A stretch of 52,672 nt of DNA from IMG/VR virus record IMGVR_UViG_3300050821_009922, positions 1-52,672 of that record, one strand, 5' to 3'. This stretch comes from a virus. The position numbers and the translations under genes are program-made. Below the pieces are notes generated by a model. The model did no database searches and was not told the DNA's origin. It worked only from the letters and a program-made list of their open reading frames with translations. Positions 6,347-13,386 of this stretch are shown one piece after another (position 1 is the stretch's first letter; each line of letters opens with the position of its first letter).

Positions 6347-6862
6347 ATGCGGCTCGTTTTCACCGTACCTGGAGGCGTCCAAGCCAAGGAAAGGCACCGC
6401 ACCGCTGCTCTCAAGCGCTGCATGGCCTGTCACCGCACCGTGATTGGCTGGCCCTGCCGGTACTGTGGCGGGAAACAACTGGAGTTTGTGGCCAATGTCT
6501 CAACCCCGGGGAAGAAGAGTGAAACCTATGAGTCATTTGTTGCCCTCTGCGCCCGTGAAGCTGGAGCAATTCCAGGCGGAACTGAAGCAGTTATTCTTAC
6601 AGCTAGATTTTATTTCAGTATCCCTAGAAGCCGTCAAAAAAAGCTTAGTGAAGGCGCGGTTCACACTCAGCGGCCTGATCTCGACAACTGCCTCAAGTCC
6701 ATCAAAGACGGACTCAACCAAGTAGCTTGGCATGACGACTGCTGTGTGGTAGAAATCCATGCCCGGAAGCTGTGGACTCATGGAGAGCCCAGGGCTGAAA
6801 TTGTAGTAGAGAGTCTAGCTGAAGCATCTAGCACTCTACTTCCACTGGAGATAAAGGCGTGA
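6347..6862 (+). CDS. rusA: RusA-family Holliday junction resolvase
   Basis: A 171-residue endonuclease that cleaves four-way DNA junctions during recombination and packaging. The core RPDLDNCLKSIKDGLNQ (109-125) and HDD (129-131) supply the aspartates that bind the catalytic metal in RusA (D111, D113, D130/D131). The N-terminal strand FTVPGGVQAKERHR (5-18) matches the V.G.P..K.R start of the family. An insertion at 25-40 contains two Cys pairs (CMAC and CRYC) and probably binds zinc, which E. coli RusA lacks. It is followed by an overlapping GTG start. Confidence 0.85.
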   Translation: MRLVFTVPGGVQAKERHRTAALKRCMACHRTVIGWPCRYCGGKQLEFVANVSTPGKKSETYESFVALCAREAGAIPGGTEAVILTARFYFSIPRSRQKKLSEGAVHTQRPDLDNCLKSIKDGLNQVAWHDDCCVVEIHARKLWTHGEPRAEIVVESLAEASSTLLPLEIKA

Positions 6863-7068
6863 TTACCTGTGAGTTCATCCAAGGTTCCCGAAAGGAATCC
6901 GGTACGGGCTTTATCTCCCACGATGTTTTTTGTGGCAAGCCCGCTGCCAAGTATCGCTGCAAGGGAGAGTTAAGCTCAATAGTTATGCCACTCTGCGAGC
7001 ATCACAAGAACTTTGTAGTGAATCAGTATAAGTGGCAGGTAAGCTTAGCTGCTAATCAAGCGAGTTGA
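6859..7068 (+). CDS. Small Cys/His-rich protein
   Basis: GTG 6859 overlaps the RusA stop (GTGA). The 69-residue product has C4, a FCGKPAAKYRC segment and LCEHHKNF, four candidate zinc ligands in the order expected of a small zinc-binding fold. Function unknown. Confidence 0.7.
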   Translation: MITCEFIQGSRKESGTGFISHDVFCGKPAAKYRCKGELSSIVMPLCEHHKNFVVNQYKWQVSLAANQAS

Positions 7069-7101
7069 GGCCAAGGGCCGTAGACGAGCGGTACAATAGA
7101 C

Positions 7102-7287
7102 ATGATGATATTTGTGCAACTCAGTCCCCGTAAGTTTATTGTTGTTAAAGTAGGCGGCACTTATAATGTCGTACAGGGTGTAACTGTAAACCCTGCCATT
7201 GCTAGACATGGAAATATAGTCTCTGGTCCAAGTGACTATGACTCAGCCATGAAATTCTTTACAGATAATGTAGGTATTGCTGCATGA
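7102..7287 (+). CDS. Small hypothetical protein upstream of the nuclease
   Basis: Sixty-one residues with a beta-rich start (IFVQLSPRKFIVVKVGG). No clear ribosome site precedes the ATG, which lowers confidence, but the stop overlaps the start of the next gene (ATGA), as is usual in this operon. Confidence 0.55.
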   Translation: MMIFVQLSPRKFIVVKVGGTYNVVQGVTVNPAIARHGNIVSGPSDYDSAMKFFTDNVGIAA

Positions 7288-8174
7288 CTGGAAATGGCTT
7301 ACTCATGCTGGACGCGAGCGCTATAAAATGCTGGCTCGATTGTAGGGAGCAATACCGGCTGCGCTACATCGAGAACCGGGTCAGTACTGAGCCCAGCTAT
7401 CATCAGTGGATTGGGATAGCGGTTCATCTGGCTGCAGAGACCCATAACCGGGGAGGCAGCTATGAAACCGGGCTGGCGCTGGCGGCTTCGAAGCTGGCTG
7501 AGTTTCCCGAGGAGTTGCTGAATCCCTATAAGCGGCAGAGATTCCGGGAGTTGGCGAGTGAGCTACCCAGCCTCTGTGCGGCCTATTATGACGGGGTTAC
7601 CGTGGGCAGTGTAGTCGCGGTAGAAGAGGAGTGGAGCTATGACTACATACCGGGGATCATACTCTGTGGCAGGAAAGATAAAGTTGAGACTGATCCGGCT
7701 GTAATCTTTGATCTCAAGACCGCGTCAGAAATTGGCCGATCCTGGAGAGCTGATTTCAAGAATCAGATGTTAAGAGACTGGGGACTGGCTCTCTACGACT
7801 GGCATGAGTGCCGGATTGGCAGGTCCCCAAAGACAGTCAAGATTGAGTGTCTGGTGAAGCCCTATAAGGGTTCTGAGTGTAGACTTGAGATATTTGATCT
7901 CCCTGAGATCACCGCATACCGGAAGCGCTTTGAGCAACAGTTGCAATGGGTGGTAACAGAGATTGCCCACTATCATAAGTACTACTCAGCGCAGCAACCT
8001 TGGCCTCAAGCCCAAGGTCAATGTATGACCAAATTTGGTCCATGCGAATTCTTACTCGGTTGCAACCAGGGCTGGAATCCTAAGATATTAGCTAACTATA
8101 CAAATAGAGAAGAACACTTGAATCTAAGGAGAGAATCCAATGTCGTCACCATTCCAAAAGGGGGAGCCCAGTAG
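7284..8174 (+). CDS. PD-(D/E)XK exonuclease, Cas4/RecB-like, with Fe-S cysteines
   Basis: A 296-residue nuclease. GRKDKV (129-134, D132) and FDLKT (142-146, D143, K145) are the metal-binding core of the RecB/Cas4 nuclease fold, and QMLRDWGLALY (161-171) is the usual QxxxY-like helix. C20 at the N-terminus together with C247, C254 and C260 near the C-terminus match the one-plus-three arrangement that holds an iron-sulphur cluster in Cas4 and AddB. H48 in GIAVHLAAE is the conserved first motif. With the RecT-like protein next to it, it probably resects DNA ends for single-strand annealing recombination. The last 35 bases overlap the next gene. Confidence 0.85.
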   Translation: MTGNGLLMLDASAIKCWLDCREQYRLRYIENRVSTEPSYHQWIGIAVHLAAETHNRGGSYETGLALAASKLAEFPEELLNPYKRQRFRELASELPSLCAAYYDGVTVGSVVAVEEEWSYDYIPGIILCGRKDKVETDPAVIFDLKTASEIGRSWRADFKNQMLRDWGLALYDWHECRIGRSPKTVKIECLVKPYKGSECRLEIFDLPEITAYRKRFEQQLQWVVTEIAHYHKYYSAQQPWPQAQGQCMTKFGPCEFLLGCNQGWNPKILANYTNREEHLNLRRESNVVTIPKGGAQ

Positions 8175-8859
8175 CTCTGCTCAGAAGTCTGAAGATAGAG
8201 CTGCCGATAAAGCCCTGGTCCTCAAGTCTGACACTCAACAGAAATTACAATCCAAGCAGCTGGACGCTCTGCAGAATATTGCCAGCTTCGACTGGAAGAC
8301 CGTACCGCCTCCCATGCTGGCCCAGATGCTGGTGAATATTCCATTTAAGGGAGGCCAGGGCGAGCCTGACTATTTCCTAATGCCCTGGCAGGCCATGATC
8401 TTTGCCATGAGGTGCTTTGAGTTGGGACTATCCCCATTTTCCAATGAGGTCTGGTTCAATCCCAAGAATAACAAGGTCAATGTCACTTTTGAGGGTAAGC
8501 TAAAGTTGGCCCGCAAGATGGGGCTGAATCTGAGCCCACCGCAACTGACCCGAGACCCCATTGACAAATCGAAGCCACTGATTTCTTATACCTGCGTCAT
8601 CAACTCCCCCACCGGCCCCTGTAGCTACACTGCTGTGCTCAAAGATTGGATTCAGCCCAAGTCCCCCGTATGGCGAGAACGTCCCGAGCATATGCTGCAA
8701 CTGAGAGCTTCGGAGAAGTGTTTGAGCTTTGCGAGTGGGATTGGTAGCAGTGAGCTAATGGGCGAGCAGGATCTTCAGGTGGGCGATGAAGCGGCCAAAG
8801 TTTTACCCAATGTGGAATCAACTAACTTTGAATACAAGGAAATGGAGACTAAACAATGA
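8140..8859 (+). CDS. RecT/Bet-like single-strand annealing protein
   Basis: A 239-residue protein from ATG 8140, seven bases after AAGGAG. The middle (about 70-150) has the pattern LMPWQAMIFAMRCFELGLSP, then NEVWFNPKNNKVNVTFEGKLKLARKMG, which fits the conserved region of the RecT/Red-beta superfamily: a helix with GLSP, then a beta pair and a K-x-AR-x-G helix. The N-terminal 40 residues are polar and probably disordered. Gene pairing with an exonuclease, as in RecE/RecT or lambda exo/bet, supports the call. It would anneal complementary strands and promote recombination-dependent replication. Confidence 0.8.
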   Translation: MSSPFQKGEPSSSAQKSEDRAADKALVLKSDTQQKLQSKQLDALQNIASFDWKTVPPPMLAQMLVNIPFKGGQGEPDYFLMPWQAMIFAMRCFELGLSPFSNEVWFNPKNNKVNVTFEGKLKLARKMGLNLSPPQLTRDPIDKSKPLISYTCVINSPTGPCSYTAVLKDWIQPKSPVWRERPEHMLQLRASEKCLSFASGIGSSELMGEQDLQVGDEAAKVLPNVESTNFEYKEMETKQ

Positions 8860-9593
8860 GCCCTTTCTACCAGACAGTTGAACTCAATTCCCGTGAAAGA
8901 CTCTCACTCACCCCGGGCAGCTACGGATCAAGCTCCCAACCCGGTCTCAAGATTCTCAGCTACATTGACAAGGCCTCTAAGCCTGACAAGACCGGGGCTA
9001 TGCGGCACAGCTTCTTAGTGTCCGCTACCCGGCCATCCCGGGAGCAATTGCAGCAGGCAGCTACCAAGAATGGTAATGGCAAGGCAGCCGCTTCAGGTGA
9101 GGACTTCTTTGAGCCCAGCTACGAGGGCACCGCATTTCTGAGTGTCACTCTACACGAAGACTGGAAGCATCCCGCTGCACTGGCGATTGCCTTTACCGAG
9201 GCTACCCGCAACAAAGAGGGCATTATTGGCCACGATTATGTTTCTGAAGCGGTGGCAGCAGGCGAGTTTGAGCAGCAGATTGCTTTGGATGGTCAGGCCT
9301 ATTATCGCAAGCTAGCCACTGACAAGGTGATTGCCGCGAATACCCCTGAGGATCAGATCCAGGCGGCAGTGGAGGCCCAATACCGCAAGGAGCTGATGCA
9401 GATTTCGATCAAGATGGGGGAATACTTCACTCTCCAGGACTGGGCCGGGATACCGCGTGATCCCAATCATGATCCCATCAACTTGGTAGGGGCTGAGTTT
9501 GCCGGGAAGGTGGAGAGTTCTAGTTTTGGGGATAAGACTGGGAGTGAAGTGACCCGGGTGTACTCGTTATCTAAGAAGAAGGCGGCAGCTTAA
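8856..9593 (+). CDS. Hypothetical protein of the recombination operon
   Basis: A 245-residue protein coupled to the RecT-like gene by an ATGA overlap. The N-terminal part resembles a beta domain (LKILSYIDKASKPD, HSFLVSATRPS), and a second part (FLSVTLHEDW, LAIAFTEAT) is also strand rich, with a helical Gln/Ala region and a C-terminal basic tail. Its position next to an annealing protein would suit a single-stranded-DNA-binding partner, but no OB-fold signature is certain. Confidence 0.7.
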   Translation: MSPFYQTVELNSRERLSLTPGSYGSSSQPGLKILSYIDKASKPDKTGAMRHSFLVSATRPSREQLQQAATKNGNGKAAASGEDFFEPSYEGTAFLSVTLHEDWKHPAALAIAFTEATRNKEGIIGHDYVSEAVAAGEFEQQIALDGQAYYRKLATDKVIAANTPEDQIQAAVEAQYRKELMQISIKMGEYFTLQDWAGIPRDPNHDPINLVGAEFAGKVESSSFGDKTGSEVTRVYSLSKKKAAA

Positions 9594-9643
9594 TCTCCAT
9601 CGGGTTGGGTGCCAATCGTGGAGGCATCCCATCTTGGAGTGAA

Positions 9644-9723
9644 CCGGGGGCTGAACTCTAAGATCCCGCGCTGTGGTGGCTGGTACCCCTCACAACGGGA
9701 GACTTGTACCGGACAGCCCCCGG
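9644..9723 (+). ncRNA. Candidate structured RNA element
   Basis: CCGGGGGCTG (9644-9653) pairs perfectly with CAGCCCCCGG (9714-9723), enclosing 60 bases. These include a second pair of arms (GGTAC near 9682 and GTACC near 9706). The element sits in the 146-base gap after the gene ending at 9593 and overlaps no gene. It does not match a tRNA or a riboswitch that I can name. The structure is read from base pairing alone. Confidence 0.4.
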
Positions 9724-9739
9724 GCTCAAGAAGGCAACC

Positions 9740-9919
9740 ATGGCCAGTATAACCTGCAAGTTATGTGGCATGACTAGCCACAACCCGAATGACGTAATCA
9801 ACCGCTACTGCGGCCATTGTCACCAATTTCTACAGGCCCTTGAGCTAGATCGCGACCCCAGAGATCCGGGTAAGGATACAAAGGGGGTACCCGACTCGGA
9901 GCGAGCCGCAGGCGAGTGA
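9740..9919 (+). CDS. Small zinc-ribbon protein
   Basis: ATG 9740 gives 59 residues: CKLCGMTSHNPNDVINRYCGHC, a C-x2-C then C-x2-C zinc ribbon of a type common as a stand-alone gene in phages, followed by an acidic tail. The frame is open upstream to 9704, but the zinc ribbon and the usual length favour 9740. It may bind nucleic acid or protein; function unknown. Confidence 0.7.
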   Translation: MASITCKLCGMTSHNPNDVINRYCGHCHQFLQALELDRDPRDPGKDTKGVPDSERAAGE

Positions 9920-9928
9920 GAGGAGTAG

Positions 9929-9995
9929 TCCTGCCGATCCAGCGCGGCTAGGCGCTGGCGGCAGGATTGCAAAGGGCTGCCGTTAAGCCCTTTGC
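9929..9995 (+). promoter_or_regulatory. Two tandem strong hairpins in the leader of the 10014 gene
   Basis: Hairpin 1: TCCTGCCG (9929-9936) pairs with CGGCAGGA (9959-9966), with an inner CAGCGC/GCGCTG stem (9940-9945, 9952-9957). Hairpin 2: GCAAAGGGCT (9969-9978) pairs perfectly with AGCCCTTTGC (9986-9995) around a 7-base loop. No T-run follows, so these are not standard terminators. They lie 6 bases upstream of the ribosome site of the next gene (GGGAGA, 10002-10007) and could control its translation or protect the message end. Confidence 0.6.
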
Positions 9996-10013
9996 TCTAA
10001 TGGGAGAATTAAA

Positions 10014-10271
10014 ATGTACACAGAATCATCTGATGGTAAAGTGTTGTTGACCTTGGATCATAGCGAATACAATACCCTGCTACTGGCCTTGGGTTATGCC
10101 TTGGGGTCAGCAGTCAAGATCAACGAGAAGCCCATGGCAGAGTCTTTCCTGAGACTGGCTAATACCATCAATGATGGCAACCCTGACTGGCAGCCCTACT
10201 ATGTCCCTGATGAAGAAACCGGAGAACTCCATGAGATGTCGATGGTTGATATTCCCCCTATTGCTAATTAG
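10014..10271 (+). CDS. Small conserved-looking phage protein
   Basis: An 85-residue acidic protein after GGGAGA. The helix LTLDHSEYNTLLLALGYALGSA with a following helix AESFLRLANTIN resembles small all-helical phage proteins of unknown role. The C-terminus is acidic. The lipoprotein gene starts inside its 3' end in another frame. Confidence 0.75.
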   Translation: MYTESSDGKVLLTLDHSEYNTLLLALGYALGSAVKINEKPMAESFLRLANTINDGNPDWQPYYVPDEETGELHEMSMVDIPPIAN

Positions 10272-10650
10272 TCTGGGCTGTGCCAAGAAGCCCCTGGTAG
10301 CCCCAGTCCCGGGAGCGGTTGATACGGTCGATGCCTGGGCCTTCAGAATCGTCTCTGACTCCCAAGCCGCACTTCACTCCGTCAAGACCTGGCAGCAATG
10401 CACGGTACATGGGTTCCCACCTAGTGTGCTGGTCGATCTGACCTCTCAGACATGCGATATCAAGGCAGGCGCTTTTCCCGCCTCTGCCACTCCAGCCCTC
10501 AATGACGCCATTGAAGCCTATAATCTTGCTGAAGCAGCCGGGCTGGCCTACCACTCCGGGAAATCAGCCGATATTGCCGGGCTGACCAGTGCCATAAACC
10601 AGCTCTCAGCTGCCATCAGCTCACTTCTCAGCAAAACGGGAGGTAAGTAG
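10231..10650 (+). CDS. Lipoprotein, possible outer spanin or surface protein
   Basis: ATG 10231 lies inside the end of the previous gene and gives 139 residues. The signal MRCRWLIFPLLLISLGC is a classic lipobox (LGC with Cys at 17), so the mature protein would be lipidated at that cysteine and anchored in the envelope. The mature part is Ala/Ser rich with a Cys pair and a helical C-terminus. An overlapping lipoprotein gene next to other membrane genes is reminiscent of Rz1-type outer spanins, but the mature part is longer than usual, so the role is uncertain. Confidence 0.7.
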   Translation: MRCRWLIFPLLLISLGCAKKPLVAPVPGAVDTVDAWAFRIVSDSQAALHSVKTWQQCTVHGFPPSVLVDLTSQTCDIKAGAFPASATPALNDAIEAYNLAEAAGLAYHSGKSADIAGLTSAINQLSAAISSLLSKTGGK

Positions 10651-10652
10651 CC

Positions 10653-10985
10653 ATGGCATTGGCCATCATTCTCCTTAATCTGCTCCCTGGGCTCCTCAAG
10701 GGCATCCCCGGGATCTCTACTGCCATTCAGCAGATCATCTCAGATGTGACCTCCTCGGTAGCAGCTATTCTGGGCTCCGGAGTGGTCACCCAGCCCTCTA
10801 TCAACACTGCTCTGGCTGCCTGGGCAGGCGTGCTTTCAGCCCTGAAATCAGACCCTGGGCTCCCCGCAGATAAGCTGGCAGCCATCACTGAGCTGGAACA
10901 GGCCATCCAGGCCGCTCTCCTCAACGATACCAGCGCTGCCCGTCAGGTAGACTGGAGTAAGGTCTCCACTATCGCTACGGTATAA
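10653..10985 (+). CDS. Ala/Leu-rich hypothetical protein
   Basis: A 110-residue protein starting 3 bases after the lipoprotein stop, with AGGTAAGTAGCC upstream as a weak ribosome site. The N-terminal 20 residues (MALAIILLNLLPGLLKGIPG) are hydrophobic, the remainder is a set of Ala-rich helices. It could be membrane associated. It lies in the lysis-like end of this operon; function unknown. Confidence 0.65.
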   Translation: MALAIILLNLLPGLLKGIPGISTAIQQIISDVTSSVAAILGSGVVTQPSINTALAAWAGVLSALKSDPGLPADKLAAITELEQAIQAALLNDTSAARQVDWSKVSTIATV

Positions 10986-10995
10986 TGGTCCTCCC

Positions 10996-11193
10996 ATGAC
11001 CACTGAAATCAGCGTCAATGACCAGAAATGGATCAATGCCCTCAAGCCCTTCTGGGGAGGGGGCACCGTTCCCTTCTGGCGGGATGAAGACGGCTCCATC
11101 GACGCTCAGAAGACCATTGACTGGCTGATGCGGGCCCGGGGCCAGAAGAAGATTGGCAAGATGGGTGAATCCCTGGAGTGGCCTGAGCCGTGA
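10996..11193 (+). CDS. Small hypothetical protein
   Basis: Sixty-five residues, Trp-rich (KWINALKPFWGGGTVPFWRD), then a helix ending in basic residues. The stop overlaps the GTG of the next gene. No family recognised. Confidence 0.65.
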   Translation: MTTEISVNDQKWINALKPFWGGGTVPFWRDEDGSIDAQKTIDWLMRARGQKKIGKMGESLEWPEP

Positions 11194-11672
11194 GCGACTA
11201 TGGGGAGCGTATCGAGCTGGTTCTGCTGCGCCAAGAAGTCCGCCAGCTGGTGGAGCTGAATCTCAGTAATCGCGAAGAAATTTCCCTGCTGAAACAAATC
11301 CGCGATAGACTATCCACGCCCGCAAGACTCAGCTTCATCAAGCTCATTTTTGGAGGACGTATGCCCGGTCCCGTGACACTCAACCCTGGCCAATCAGTGG
11401 TCGCCACCGTGGAAGGATTCGATCAATTTGGCGATCCTTTTCCTATCGACTTTACCGCGAATCCCGTGACCTTCACCTTGGACAATCCCACACTGGATAC
11501 TGAAGCAGCAGGTACCACTCCTGGCACCGAAGACATTACCTACGAGGCTGCCGGGACTGCCAACCTCACCGCTACCTGTGCCGGATTCAGTGACACCGAG
11601 CAGATCATCAATTCATCCCCGGCCCCCAAGCTCGCCTCCATTAAGGTCAGCTTCGGTACGCCCACTCCATAA
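11190..11672 (+). CDS. Coiled-coil plus Ig-like (BIG) domain protein with a possible internal start
   Basis: GTG 11190 overlaps the previous stop (GTGA) and gives 160 residues. Residues 1-57 form a charged helix (RIELVLLRQEVRQLVELNLS). From residue 58 the protein is an Ig-like beta domain (VTLNPGQSVVATVEGFDQFG and so on) of the bacterial Ig-like type. ATG 11361, which begins this domain, has a perfect TGGAGG six bases upstream, so a separate 103-residue product is likely to be made as well. Such domains bind surfaces or carbohydrates on virions; the role here is unknown. Confidence 0.65.
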   Translation: MSDYGERIELVLLRQEVRQLVELNLSNREEISLLKQIRDRLSTPARLSFIKLIFGGRMPGPVTLNPGQSVVATVEGFDQFGDPFPIDFTANPVTFTLDNPTLDTEAAGTTPGTEDITYEAAGTANLTATCAGFSDTEQIINSSPAPKLASIKVSFGTPTP

Positions 11673-11739
11673 ATGTTCAGTTTTGACCAGTCACAGGGCC
11701 ACACACCATGAGACACTGATCCCCCGAAGGGAGACTTCG

Positions 11740-11901
11740 ATGATAATTTACCTTAGCCTATTGGTATCACTGGTAGGCTGCTTGATGTACGCGCTTTGCG
11801 TAAATCCCAAGCTATCAGAAATTGGAAGGATGATGTTCTGGACTGGACTGCTGGCCTTCCTGCTACGAGTCGTGGCCCCTTCCATCGGAGTCTTGCGCTG
11901 A
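11740..11901 (+). CDS. Small two-span membrane protein, holin-like
   Basis: ATG 11740 follows GAAGGGAG; 53 residues with two transmembrane stretches (about 2-19 and 31-48) separated by a short NPKLSEIGR loop. Size and topology fit small holins or unassigned phage membrane proteins. It is the last gene of the plus-strand operon and faces the lysis genes of the late operon. Confidence 0.65.
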   Translation: MIIYLSLLVSLVGCLMYALCVNPKLSEIGRMMFWTGLLAFLLRVVAPSIGVLR

Positions 11902-11906
11902 ATGAA

Positions 11907-11937
11907 GAAGGGGCACGGCTCCCAGCTATGCCCCTTC
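11907..11937. terminator. Hairpin between convergent operons, possible bidirectional terminator
   Basis: GAAGGGGCA (11907-11915) pairs exactly with TGCCCCTTC (11929-11937), with a short inner GCT/AGC stem. It lies six bases after the last plus-strand stop and about 40 bases before the end of the last minus-strand gene. T-tracts are weak on both sides, so function as a terminator is inferred from position. Confidence 0.5.
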
Positions 11938-11979
11938 GCGCTCTTCTACTACCCTCATGACAATCAATTGCTAACCACT

Positions 11980-12201
11980 CTACCACTCCATCAGATTCCG
12001 TGCAATCTGTTCCCGATCTTCCCGCCGATCCGCCAGTACCATCATGGTCATGATAATCCGGGTCTCGTGGTCTTTGACCCGGCCAAACTTGGCTCCCATG
12101 GCATTAAGATCTTTGCGGACCTGCTGCAGAGTAGTCCAGGCAACTCCTCCTGAGAAGATGATCGAAATGGCAAGCCCGAGCAGGGCCAGTGGAATAGTCA
12201 C
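11980..12201 (-). CDS. Small membrane protein with coiled coil, lysis module
   Basis: A 73-residue protein from GTG 12201, overlapping the endolysin stop (GTGA). One N-terminal transmembrane helix (about 3-23) is followed by a charged coiled coil (VRKDLNAMGAKFGRVKDHE and beyond). This one-span-plus-coil plan resembles haemolysin XhlA-type or holin-partner proteins and inner spanins. It is the last gene of the late operon. Confidence 0.65.
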   Translation of the reverse strand: MTIPLALLGLAISIIFSGGVAWTTLQQVRKDLNAMGAKFGRVKDHETRIIMTMMVLADRREDREQIARNLMEW

Positions 12202-12686
12202 ACCGTGATCTCATCAATATCGGGCGGTGGACCCAGCTGCTCAGCCGTATACTCATTGTAAATGGTCATCACCTTCTGCCAGCGAGCCGGATCAGTCGAC
12301 CAGGTAGCCGAGACATGGATAATATAGTCTTCTGGAGTAGTAGCCTGCAAAGCTAGCTTGTAGTTGGGATAAACCGATGCCAGTCGGGTCAACGTGGCCA
12401 ACCGGTCAGCAAAACAGTCTTCAACAGTCGGATAATTTACCCAGCTTGAATCCACTTCAATCCACTGTCCACTCTGAAACTCCCGGGTAGGCAACGACAC
12501 CGTGCCATAAACCGCATGGGAATGCTGCTTCATGCCAAAGAGATTGTGATACCGGATTGCCAGCTCGCTCTTGCCATAAGCCGACTCCAGCGCCGCCTCA
12601 CAAGCAGCCATATCCGGGTATGGATGAGCCACCATGCGTGCCGAGGCTGAAGAAGAGGCCACAAACTGTCTCTTATCCGGGTCCAT
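12198..12686 (-). CDS. Endolysin, beta-N-acetylglucosaminidase (GH73/FlgJ-like)
   Basis: I place the start at ATG 12686, five bases after GAGG; ATG 12701 is also possible. The 162-residue product has EAALESAYGKSELAIRYHNLF (about 30-50), the GH73 signature, in which E34 is the expected catalytic acid, then a NLFGMK motif and a Tyr/Trp-rich groove region (YPTVEDCFADR). The enzyme would cut the glycan strands of peptidoglycan at host lysis. No signal peptide is present, so it should need a holin; membrane proteins are encoded on both sides. Confidence 0.8.
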   Translation of the reverse strand: MDPDKRQFVASSSASARMVAHPYPDMAACEAALESAYGKSELAIRYHNLFGMKQHSHAVYGTVSLPTREFQSGQWIEVDSSWVNYPTVEDCFADRLATLTRLASVYPNYKLALQATTPEDYIIHVSATWSTDPARWQKVMTIYNEYTAEQLGPPPDIDEITV

Positions 12687-12693
12687 TTCTACC

Positions 12694-12930
12694 TCATTCA
12701 TCGCTGACCGCAGAGAAAACCGCAAACGCAGCCAGCTCCACCAGAGCCCTTCGCCATTGTCTCTTACCATTCAAACTCGCTTGGGACAAGGCCTCCAGGC
12801 GCTTGCCCAGATCGTGGGTTACCTCCGTGCGATCACGAATGGGGGAAGGCTCGCGCCGATAAATCAATACCTGCACAGCGTCGGCCACTTCGCGAACCGC
12901 TCTAGAAAACGATTCTGGGTCATGAGTCAT
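12694..12930 (-). CDS. Small charged protein in the lysis module
   Basis: From ATG 12930 the product has 78 residues: an N-terminal helix (SFSRAVREVADAVQVL), an Arg-rich middle, and a C-terminal hydrophobic stretch (RRALVELAAFAVFSAVSDE). The stop lies eight bases before the endolysin start. No clear ribosome site is seen, and an upstream start at 13014 in the same frame is possible but would overlap the previous gene by 65 bases. Function unknown. Confidence 0.55.
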   Translation of the reverse strand: MTHDPESFSRAVREVADAVQVLIYRREPSPIRDRTEVTHDLGKRLEALSQASLNGKRQWRRALVELAAFAVFSAVSDE

Positions 12931-12949
12931 GGAAAGGTTAGGGGCATAG

Positions 12950-13318
12950 TTACAATTTACGGATTCCGGAACTGCTTGAATCGGTTGACTCTGCCTTGGC
13001 AGTGATCGGCACACTCAGAAGATTCCCCCAACCATGTTGCACCGCGTACTGCTGAAACCAGTGCCACAGGCCATAGAGAATCGTGGCTCCCGAGGGAATA
13101 GCAATGGTCAGGCTATGGCCCCCACCACTCAGATCTCCCCAAGCCCAACTGACTCCTAGCGCTGCAATCCCCGAGGTCACAATTCGGGCTGCCGTATTGA
13201 TCCCTGCAGTATGTTCGGTGATCCAGGGAATCTTTGACCAGCGTTGCAAAAATTGGATGGCATAAGCACACACTGCCGCCGCCCCAATCTGAGTCCCCAG
13301 CATGGACGGATTTGACAT
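12950..13318 (-). CDS. Membrane protein, holin candidate
   Basis: ATG 13318 follows GGAGA by seven bases; 122 residues. Three hydrophobic segments are visible (about 8-26, 42-62 and 72-95), followed by a polar Ser/Lys tail. Number of spans and position next to the endolysin gene suit a class I-like holin, but no sequence signature proves it. Confidence 0.6.
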   Translation of the reverse strand: MSNPSMLGTQIGAAAVCAYAIQFLQRWSKIPWITEHTAGINTAARIVTSGIAALGVSWAWGDLSGGGHSLTIAIPSGATILYGLWHWFQQYAVQHGWGNLLSVPITAKAESTDSSSSGIRKL

Positions 13319-13386
13319 TTGCATTCTCCAATTTTGCGTTGAATCCCAGCCCACCACAAGACTACTTCCGGGCCATTACCAAAGTG

